From Ricinus communis (Eukaryota; Streptophyta; Magnoliopsida; Malpighiales; Euphorbiaceae): 64,000 nucleotides of DNA. The notes beneath the pieces were generated by a model. That model searched no databases. It worked only from the letters and a program-made list of their open reading frames with translations, and had not been told where the DNA came from. The stretch is taken from assembly GCF_019578655.1 (NCBI RefSeq), contig NC_063256.1, forward strand, positions 18,334,531 through 18,398,530. Direction: 5' to 3'. The position numbers and the translations under genes were made by a program. The stretch's first letter is position 1; every line of letters begins with the position of its first letter. Below are positions 53,601-64,000 of the stretch, piece by piece.

Positions 53601-56600
53601 ATAATGTGAGAAAACAACCGCGTAAGAGGAGTATATTTATAAATATTAGAGAACAACCCCACAATGCGGGATATTTATCAATCGAAGAAAATAACCCCGT
53701 AATTTTGGTATATTTGTGAGTATGAGAAAACAACCCCTTGAATGGGTTAATTTTAGAATAAGAGAAAATAACCCCGTAAAAGGGGTATATTTATCAATAT
53801 AAAAAAATAACTCCGTAAAGCGTGTATATTTATGAATATGAGAAACTAACCCCGTAAGAGGGCTATATTTATAAGTATTTGAGAACAACCCCGTAATACG
53901 GGGATATTTATAAATCGGGAAAAATAACCCCGTAATTTTGGTATATTTGTGAGTGAGAAAACAACCCGTTAAATGGGGTAGATCTAGAATATGAGAAAAC
54001 AACCACGTAAAAGGGGTGTATTTGTCGATATAAGAAAATAACTCCGTAAAACGTGTATATTTATAAATTTGAGAAAACAACCTCCTAATAGTGCTAATAG
54101 TTTAATATTAGAAAATGATCCCGTAAAAGAATAACCTCGTAAAACGTGTATATTTATGAATCCGAGAAAATAACCCCGTAAAAGTATCAGAATTGTGAGT
54201 CCGAGAAAAATTTAGAAGGGGTACATTTTTAATATTAGAAAATAAATCCAGAAGAGGGGTATATTTATAAATATTAGAAAATAACCCCGTAATACGGGGA
54301 TATTTATCAATTGGAGAAAATAACCCTGTAATTTTGGTATATTTGAGAGTATCAGAAAACAACACCTTAATTCGGTTAATGTTAGAATATGAGAAAACAA
54401 TCTCGTAAAAGGGGTATATTTGTTGCCATGAGAAAATAATCTCGTAAAATGTGGAAATTTACGAATTTGATATAACAATCCTATTATAGTGCTAATAATT
54501 TAATATGAGAAAACGAACCCGTAAAAGTGGTATATTTATCAATGTAAGAAAATAACTCCGTAAAACGTGTATATTTATGAATATGAGAAAACAACCCCGT
54601 AAAATTAGTGTAATTACGAGTCTGAGAAAACAACCTCGTAGAACGGGTAAAGTTTTTAATATGGGAAAACAGCCCTCAGAAGGGGTAAATTTTTTAATAT
54701 TTGAAAACAACCCTCATAATACGGGGATATTTATGAATCAAGAAATAACCCCGTAATTGTGGTATATTTGAGAGTATGAGAAAACAACCCCTTAAATGTG
54801 TTAATTTTATAATATGAGAAAACAACCCAAATAAAGGGGGTATATTTCGATATAAGAAAATAACTTCAGTAAAACGTGTATATTTATGAATTTGAGAAAA
54901 CAACCCCATAATTATGCTAATAATTTAATATGAGAAAACGACCGCGTAAAAGTGGTACATTTATAAATATAAGCAAATAACCCCGTAAAGTGTGCATATT
55001 CATGAATATGAGAAAACAATCCCGTAAAAGTAGCGAGTATCGGAAAACGTCTTGTAGAAAGGGTAAATTTATAATGTGAGAAAACAACCGTAAGAGGAGT
55101 ATATTTATAAATATTAGAGAACAACCCCACAATGTGGGATATTTATCAATCGAAGAAAATAACCCCGTAATTTTGGTATATTTGTGAGTATGAGAAAACA
55201 ACCCCTTGAATGGGTTAATTTTAGAATAAGAGAAAATAACCCCGTAAAAGGGGTATATTTATCAATATAAAAAAATAACCCCGTAAAGCGTGTATATTTA
55301 TGAATATGAGAAACTAACCCCGTAAGAGGGCTATATTTATAAGTATTTGAGAACAACCCCGTAATACGGGGATATTTATAAATCGGGAAAGATAACCCCG
55401 TAATTTTGGTATATTTGTGAGTGAGAAAACAACCCGTTAAATGGGGTAGATCTAGAATATGAGAAAACAACCACGTAAAAGGGGTGTATTTGTCGATATA
55501 AGAAAATAACTCCGTAAAACGTGTATATTTATAAATTTGAGAAAACAACCTCCTAATAGTGCTAATAGTTTAATATTAGAAAATGATCCCGTAAAAGAAT
55601 AAACTCGTAAAACGTGTATATTTATGAATATGAGAAAATAACCCCGTAAAAGTACTGTAATTGCGAGTATGAGAAAACAGCCTCGTAGAAGGGGTACATT
55701 TTTTAATATGAGAAAATAAACCCAGAAGAGGGGTATATTTATAAATATTAGAAAACAACCCCGTAATACGGGGATATTTATCAATTGGAGAAAATAACCC
55801 TGTAATTTTGGTATATTTGTGAGTATGAGAAAACAACACCTTAATTCGGTTAATTTTAGAATATGAGAAAACAATCTCGTAAAAGGGGTATATTTGTTGC
55901 CATGAGAAAATAATCTCGTAAAACGTGTAAATTTATGAATTTGATATAACAATCCTATTATAGTGCTAATAATTTAATATGAGAAAACGAACCCGTAAAA
56001 GTGGTATATTTATCAATGTAAGAAAATAACTCCGTAAAACGTGTATATTTATGAATATGAGAAAACAACCCCGTAAAAGTAGTGTAATTACGAGTCTGAG
56101 AAAACAACCTCGTAGAACGGGTAAAGTTTTTAATATGGGAAAACAGCCTCGTAGAAGGGGTAAATTTTTTAATATTTGAAAACAACCCTGTAAGACGGGG
56201 ATATTTATGAATCTGAAGAAATAACCATGTAATTGTGGTATATTTGGGAGTATGAGAAAACAACCCCTTAAATGTGTTAATTTTATAATATGAGAAAACA
56301 ACCCAAATAAAAGGGGTATATTTCTCGATATAAGAAAATAACTTCGTAAAATGTGTATATTTATGAATTTGAGAAAACAACCCCATAATTATGCTAATAA
56401 TTTAATATGAGAAAACGACTGCGTGAAAGTGGTACATTTATAAATATAAGCAAATAACCCCGTAAAGTGTGCATATTCATGAATATGAGAAAACAATCCC
56501 GTAAAAGTAGCGAGTATCAGAAAACAGCCTTGTAGAAAGGGTAAATTTATAATGTGAGAAAACAACCGCGTAAGAGGAGTATATTTATAAATATTAGAGA

Positions 56601-59600
56601 ACAACCCCACAATGCGGGATATTTATCAATCGAAGAAAATAACCCCGTAATTTTGGTATATTTGTGAGTATGAGAAAACAACGCTTGAATGGGTTAATTT
56701 TAGAATAAGAGAAAATAACCCCGTAAAAGGGGTATATTTATCAATATAAAAAAATAACCCCGTAAAGCGTGTATATTTATGAATATGAGAAACTAACCCC
56801 GTAAGAGGGCTATATTTATAAGTATTTGAGAACAACCCCGTAATACGGGGATATTTATAAATCGGGAAAGATAACCCCGTAATTTTGGTATATTTGTGAG
56901 TGAGAAAACAACCCGTTAAATGGGGTAGATCTAGAATATGAGAAAACAACCACGTAAAAGGGGTATATTTGTCGATATAAGAAAATAACTCCGTAAAACG
57001 TGTATATTTATAAATTTGAGAAAACAACCTCCTAATAGTGCTAATAGTTTAATATTAGAAAATGATCCCGTAAAAGAATAAACTCGTAAAACGTGTATAT
57101 TTATGAATATGAGAAAATAACCCCGTAAAAGTACTGTAATTGCGAGTATGAGAAAACAGCCTCGTAGAAGAGGTACATTTTTTAATATGAGAAAATAAAC
57201 CCAGAAGAGGGGTATATTTATAAATATTAGAAAACAACCCCGTAATACGGGGATATTTATCAACTGGAGAAAATAACACTGTAATTTTGGTATATTTGTG
57301 AGTATGAGAAAACAACACCTTAATTCGGTTAATTTTAGAATATGAGAAAACAATCTCGTAAAAGGGGTATATTTGTTGCCATGAGAAAATAATCTCGTAA
57401 AACGTGTAAATTTATGAATTTGATATAACAATCCTATTATAGTGCTAATAATTTAATATGAGAAAACGAACCCGTAAAAGTGGTATATTTATCAATGTAA
57501 GAAAATAACTCCGTAAAACGTGTATATTTATGAATATGAGAAAACAACCCCGTAAAATTAGTGTAATTACGAGTCTGAGAAAACAACCTCGTAGAACGGG
57601 TAAAGTTTTTAATATGGGAAAACAGCCTCGTAGAAGGGGTAAATTTTTTAATATTTGAAAACAACCCTGTAATACGGGGATATTTATGAATCTGAAGAAA
57701 TAACCCCGTAATTGTGGTATATTTGAGAGTATGAGAAAACAACCCCTTAAATGTGTTAATTTTATAATATGAGAAAACAACCCAAATAAAGGGGGTATAT
57801 TTCTCGATATAAGAAAATAACTTCGTAAAACGTGTATATTTATGAATTTGAGAAAACAACCCCATAATTATGCTAATAATTTAATATGAGAAAACGACTG
57901 CGTAAAAGTGGTACATTTATAAATATAAGCAAATAACCCCGTAAAGTGTGCATATTCATGAATATGAGAAAACAATCCCGTAAAAGTAGCGAGTATCAGA
58001 GAACGACCTTGTAGAAAGGGTAAATTTATAATGTGAGAAAACAACCGTAAGAGGAGTATATTTATAAATATTAGAGAACAACCCCACAATGCGGGATATT
58101 TATCAATCAAGAAAATAACCCGTAATTTTGGTATATTTGTGAGTATGAGAAAACAACCCCTTGAATGGGTTAATTTTAGACTAAGAGAAAATAACCCCGT
58201 AAAAGGGGTATATTTATCAATATAAAAGAATAACCCCGTAAAGCGTGTATATTTATGAATATGAGAAACTAACCCCGTAAGAGGGCTATATTTATAAGTA
58301 TTTGAGAACAACCCCGTAATACGGGGATATTTATAAATCGGGAAAGATAACCCCGTAATTTTGGTATATTTGTGAGTGAGAAAACAACCCGTTAAATGGG
58401 GTAGATCTAGAATATGAGAAAACAACCACGTAAAAGGGGTATATTTGTCGATATAAGAAAATAACTCCGTAAAACGTGTATATTTATAAATTTGAGAAAA
58501 CAACCTCCTAATAGTGCTAATAGTTTAATATTAGAAAATGATCCCGTAAAAGAATAATCTCGTAAAACGTGTATATTTATGAATATGAGAAAATAACCCC
58601 GTAAAAGTACTGTAATTGCGAGTATGAGAAAACAGCCTCGTAGAAGGGGTACATTTTTTAATATGAGAAAATAAACCCAGAAGAGGGGTATATTTATAAA
58701 TATTAGAAAACAACCCCGTAATACGGGGATATTTATCAATTGGAGAAAATAACCCTGTAATTTTGGTATATTTGTGAGTATGAGAAAACAACACCTTAAT
58801 TCGGTTAATTTTAGAATATGAGAAAACAATCTCGTAAAAGGGGTATATTTGTTGCCATGAGAAAATAATCTCGTAAAACGTGTAAATTTATGAATTTGAT
58901 ATAACAATCCTATTATAGTGCTAATAATTTAATATGAGAAAACGAACCCGTAAAAGTGGTATATTTATCAATGTAAGAAAATAACTCCGTAAAACGTGTA
59001 TATTTATGAATATGAGAAAACAACCCCGTAAAAGTAGTGTAATTACGAGTCTGAGAAAACAACCTCGTAGAACGGGTAAAGTTTTTAATATGGGAAAACA
59101 GCCTCGTAGAAGGGGTAAATTTTTTAATATTTGAAAACAACCCTGTAATACGGGGATATTTATGAATCTGAAGAAATAACCATGTAATTGTGGTATATTT
59201 GGGAGTATGAGAAAACAACCCCTTAAATGTGTTAATTTTATAATATGAGAAAACAACCCAAATAAAAGGGGTATATTTCTCGATATAAGAAAATAACTTC
59301 GTAAAATGTGTATATTTATAAATTTGAGAAAACAACCCCATAATTATTCTAATAATTTAATATGAGAAAACGACCGCGTAAAAGTGGTACATTTATAAAT
59401 ATAAGCAAATAACCCCGTAAAGTGTGCATATTCATGAATATGAGAAAACAATCCCGTAAAAGTAGTGTAGTTATGAGTTTCAGAAAACAAATTTCGTAGA
59501 AAGGGTAAATTTATAATGTGAGAAAACAACCGCGTAAGAGGAGTATATTTATAAATATTAGAGAACAACCCCACAATGCGGGATATTTATCAATCGAAGA

Positions 59601-62600
59601 AAATAACCCCGTAATTTTGGTATATTTGTGAGTATGAGAAAACAACCCCTTGAATGGGTTAATTTTAGAATAAGAGAAAATAACCCCGTAAAAGGGGTAT
59701 ATTTATCAATATAAAAAAATAACTCCGTAAAGCGTGTATATTTATGAATATGAGAAACTAACCCCGTAAGAGGGCTATATTTATAAGTATTTGAGAACAA
59801 CCCCGTAATACGGGGATATTTATAAATCGGGAAAGATAACCCCGTAATTTTGGTATATTTGTGAGTGAGAAAACAACCCGTTAAATGGGGTAGATCTAGA
59901 ATATGAGAAAACAACCACGTAAAAGGGGTATATTTGTCGATATAAGAAAATAACTCAAGTAAAACGTGTATATTTATAAATTTGAGAAAACAACCTCCTA
60001 ATAGTGCTAATAGTTTAATATTAGAAAATGATCCCGTAAAAGAATAAACTCGTAAAACGTGTATATTTATGAATATGAGAAAATAACCCCGTAAAAGTAC
60101 TGTAATTGCGAGTATGAGAAAAATGTAGAAGAGGTACATTTTTTAATATGAGAAAATAAACCCAGAAGAGGGGTATATTTATAAATATTAGAAAACAACC
60201 CCGTAATACGGGGATATTTATCAACTGGAGAAAATAACACTGTAATTTTGGTATATTTGTGAGTATGAGAAAACAACACCTTAATTCGGTTAATTTTAGA
60301 ATATGAGAAAACAATCTCGTAAAAGGGGTATATTTGTTGCCATGAGAAAATAATCTCGTAAAACGTGTAAATTTATGAATTTGATATAACAATCCTATTA
60401 TAGTGCTAATAATTTAATATGAGAAAACGAACCCGTAAAAGTGGTATATTTATCAATGTAAGAAAATAACTCCGTAAAACGTGTATATTTATGAATATGA
60501 GAAAACAACCCCGTAAAATTAGTGTAATTACGAGTCTGAGAAAACAACCTCGTAGAACGGGTAAAGTTTTTAATATGGGAAAACAGTGAAGGGGTAAATT
60601 TTTAATATTTGAAAACAACCCTGTAATACGGGGATATTTATGAATCTGAAGAAATAACCCCGTAATTGTGGTATATTTGAGAGTATGAGAAAACAACCCC
60701 TTAAATGTGTTAATTTTATAATATGAGAAAACAACCCAAATAAAGGGGGTATATTTCTCGATATAAGAAAATAACTTCGTAAAACGTGTATATTTATGAA
60801 TTTGAGAAAACAACCCCATAATTATGCTAATAATTTAATATGAGAAAACGACTGCGTAAAAGTGGTACATTTATAAATATAAGCAAATAACCCCGTAAAG
60901 TGTGCATATTCATGAATATGAGAAAACAATCCCGTAAAAGTAGCGAGTATCAGAGAACAGCCTTGTAGAAAGGGTAAATTTATAATGTGAGAAAACAACC
61001 GCGTAAGAGGAGTATATTTATAAATATTAGAGAACAACCCCACAATGCGGGATATTTATCAATCGAAGAAAATAACCCCGTAATTTTGGTATATTTGTGA
61101 GTATGAGAAAACAACCCCTTGAATGGGTTAATTTTAGAATAAGAGAAAATAACCCCGTAAAAGGGGTATATTTATCAATATAAAAGAATAACCCCGTAAA
61201 GCGTGTATATTTATGAATATGAGAAACTAACCCCGTAAGAGGGCTATATTTATAAGTATTTGAGAACAACCCCGTAATACGGGGATATTTATAAATCGGG
61301 AAAGATAACCCCGTAATTTTGGTATATTTGTGAGTGAGAAAACAACCCGTTAAATGGGGTAGATCTAGAATATGAGAAAACAACCACGTAAAAGGGGTAT
61401 ATTTGTCGATATAAGAAAATAACTCCGTAAAACGTGTATATTTATAAATTTGAGAAAACAACCTCCTAATAGTGCTAATAGTTTAATATTAGAAAATGAT
61501 CCCGTAAAAGAATAATCTCGTAAAACGTGTATATTTATGAATATGAGAAAATAACCCCGTAAAGCATCAGAATTGCGAGTATGAGAAAACAACCTCGTAG
61601 AAGGGGTAAATTTTTTAATATGAGAAAATAATCCCGTAAGAGGGGTATATTTATAAATATTAGAAAACAACCCCGTAATACGGGGATATTTATCAATTGG
61701 AGAAAATAACCCTGTAATTTTGGTATATTTGTGAGTATGGAAAAACAACCCCTTAAATGGGTTAATTTTAGAGTATGAGAAAACAACCCCGTAAAAGGAG
61801 TATATTTGTCCATATAAGAAAATAACCTCGTAAAACGTGTAAATTTATGAATTTGACAAAACAACCCGATAATAGTGCTAATAATTTAATATGAGTAAAC
61901 GACCCCGTAAAAGTGGTATAAATATCAATATAAGAAAATAACCCAGTAAAACGTGTATATTTATGAATATGAGAAAATAGCCCCGTAAAAGTAGTGTAAT
62001 TGCGAGTCTGAGAAAACAACCTCGTAGAAGGGGTAAATTTTTTAATATGGGAAAACAGCCTCGTAGAAGGGGTAAATTTTTTAATATTTGAAAACAACCC
62101 TGTAATACGGGGATATTTATGAATCAAGAAATAACCATGTAATTGTGGTATATTTGGGAGTATGAGAAAACAACCCCTTAAATGTGTTAATTTTATAATA
62201 TGAGAAAACAACCCAAATAAAAGGGGTATATTTCGATATAAGAAAATAACTTCGTAAAATGTGTATATTTATAAATTTGAGAAAACAACCCCATAATTAT
62301 TCTAATAATTTAATATGAGAAAGCAATGGCGTAAAAGTGGTACATTTATAAATATAAGCAAATAACCCCGTAAAGTGTGCATATTCATGAATATGAGAAA
62401 ACAATCCCGTAAAAGTAGTGTAGTTGCGAGTTTCAGAAAACAGCCTCGTAGAAAGGGTAAATTTATAATGTGAGAAAACAACTAGCGTAAGAGGAGTATA
62501 TTTATAAATATTAGAGAACAACCCCACAATGCGGGATATTTATCAATCAAGAAAATAACCCCGTAATTTTGGTATATTTGTGAGTATGAGAAAACAACCC

Positions 62601-64000
62601 CTTGAATGGGTTAATTTTAGAATAAGAGAAAATAACCCCGTAAAAGGGGTATATTTATCAATATAAAAAAATAACTCCGTAAAGCGTGTATATTTATGAA
62701 TATGAGAAACTAACCCCGTAAGAGGGCTATATTTATAAGTATTTGAGAACAACCCGAATACGGGGATATTTATAAATCGGAAAAATAACCCGTAATTTTG
62801 GTATATTTGTGAGTGAGAAAACAACCCGTTAAATGGGGTAGATCTAGAATATGAGAAAACAACCACGTAAAAGGGGTGTATTTGTCGATATAAGAAAATA
62901 ACTCCGTAAAACGTGTATATTTATAAATTTGAGAAAACAACCTCCTAATAGTGCTAATAGTTTAATATTAGAAAATGATCCCGTAAAAGAATAACCTCGT
63001 AAAACGTGTATATTTATGAATCTGAGAAAATAACCCCGTAAAAGTACTGTAATTGTGAGTCTGAGAAAACAGCCTCGTAGAAGGGGTACATTTTTTAATA
63101 TTAGAAAATAAATCCAGAAGAGGGGTATATTTATAAATATTAGAAAATAACCCCGTAATACGGGGATATTTATCAATTGGAGAAAATAACCCTGTAATTT
63201 TGGTATATTTGTGAGTATCAGAAAACAACACCTTAATTCGGTTAATGTTAGAATATGAGAACACAATCTCGTAAAAGGGGTATATTTGTTGCCATGAGAA
63301 AATAATCTCGTAAAATGTGGAAATTTATGAATTTGATATAACAATCCTATTATAGTGCTAATAATTTAATATGAGAAAACGAACCTGTAAAAGTGGTATA
63401 TTTATCAATGTAAGAAAATAACTCCGTAAAACGTGTATATTTATGAATATGAGAAAACAACCCCGTAAAATTAGTGTAATTACGAGTCTGAGAAAACAAC
63501 CTCGTAGAACGGGTAAAGTTTTTAATATGGGAAAACAGCCTCGTAGAAGGGGTAAATTTTTTAATATTTGAAAACAACCTGTAATACGGGGATATTTATG
63601 AATCAAGAAATAACCCCGTAATTGTGGTATATTTGAGAGTATGAGAAAACAACCCCTTAAATGTGTTAATTTTATAATATGAGAAAACAACCCAAATAAA
63701 GGGGGTATATTTCTCGATATAAGAAAATAACTTCGTAAAACGTGTATATTTATGAATTTGAGAAAACAACCCTATAATAGTGCTAATAATTTAATATGAG
63801 AAAACGACCCCGTAAAAGTGGTATATTTATCAATATAAGAAAATAACTTCGTAAAGCGTGTATATTTATGAATCTAAGAAAACAACCCCGTAAAATTAGT
63901 GTAATTACGAGTCTGAGAAAACAACCTCGTAGAACGGGTAAAGTTTTTAATATGGGAAAACAGCCTCGTAGAAGGGGTAAATTTTTTAATATTTGAAAAC
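44695..64000 (-). repeat. Satellite array 6, minus orientation, running off the window
   Basis: The first ~4 kb (44695-48780) is diverged 10/11-mer sequence. From about 48780 the array becomes a set of near-identical ~1.47-kb units. In the last ~240 bp the pattern changes: a segment seen at 63466-63577 recurs about 416 bp later at the end of the window, a single 11-mer step rather than a 1.47-kb step. The array continues beyond base 64000. Confidence 0.95.
48780..63760 (-). repeat. Third-level satellite unit of ~1.47 kb, about ten copies, alternating in pairs
   Basis: The marker ACAACCCCACAATG starts at 49250, 50706, 52172, 53653, 55121, 56601, 58078, 59565, 61034 and 62518, so steps are 1456-1487 bp. 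Each unit holds three B-type monomers spaced about 404, 428 and 647 bp. Two sequence variants alternate strictly. CGTAAAATTAG occurs near 51655, 54601, 57554, 60515 and 63467, while CGTAAAAGTAG occupies the same place near 50182, 53119, 56075, 59030 and 61987. Each variant series has a period of about 2.95 kb, so the array is a dimer of 1.47-kb units. Its copies are far more alike than those of the plus arrays, suggesting the most recent amplification in the window. Confidence 0.93.

Noticed and set aside
32280..63690. Minus-strand open frames of up to 221 codons with the same motifs
   Set aside because: They are the same satellite read in the inverted arrays; copies in different superunits are broken by indels that ignore the reading frame.
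1821..64000. CRISPR-like layout: conserved ~15-bp core alternating with variable ~24-bp segments
   Set aside because: The variable segments are themselves recurring monomer types in fixed order, cores are degenerate, there are no cas genes, and the context is a plant genome with LTR elements.
1821..64000. Telomere-like TTTTACGGGG or TTTAAGGGG strings
   Set aside because: They occur once per 39-bp monomer and never as short tandem TTTAGGG or similar units, so they are not telomeric repeats.

Overview
The window looks like heterochromatin from a plant nuclear genome, probably a eudicot, though the species cannot be fixed from sequence alone. About 50 kb of the 64 kb (roughly 78%) is one AT-rich satellite family. 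Almost everything else is transposable-element debris. I found no intact host gene, tRNA or rRNA.

The satellite is built from 39-bp monomers that share the core ACGGGGTTRTTTTCT followed by a variable half. Eleven recognisable monomer types (A to K, defined under the first array) recur in a fixed order. They form a higher-order unit of about 427 bp, or about 388 bp when one optional monomer is missing. These units form larger periods in places. A roughly 2.05-kb unit repeats at about 32.6-41.1 kb. A roughly 1.47-kb unit repeats about ten times at about 48.8-63.7 kb, and its copies alternate between two variants to give a fourth period of about 2.95 kb. Because 39 bp is 13 codons, the satellite is full of spurious open reading frames on both strands; I do not annotate these as genes.

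Layout: 1-1076 is a broken Ty1/copia gag-protease fragment on the minus strand, followed by AT-rich sequence to about 1820. Satellite in plus orientation fills 1821-6276, 11912-18805, 22022-23721 and 24265-31728. At about 31728 the satellite flips orientation with no spacer, and minus-orientation satellite fills 31729-41893 and 44695-64000, running off the right edge.

The plus arrays are interrupted by a 5'-truncated, internally deleted Ty3/gypsy element (6277-11911), a solo LTR of a related family (18806-22021) and a 543-bp insertion of unrelated, GC-richer sequence of possible organellar origin (23722-24264). The minus arrays are interrupted by another solo LTR of that LTR family (41894-44694). 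Both solo LTRs have near-perfect 5-bp target-site duplications made of satellite sequence, so the arrays existed before these insertions. All three LTR insertions have the same orientation relative to the satellite monomer.

Nothing here acts as a set of cooperating genes. The interest lies in the nested satellite, its inversion, its ongoing homogenisation and the retroelements that date and mark it.
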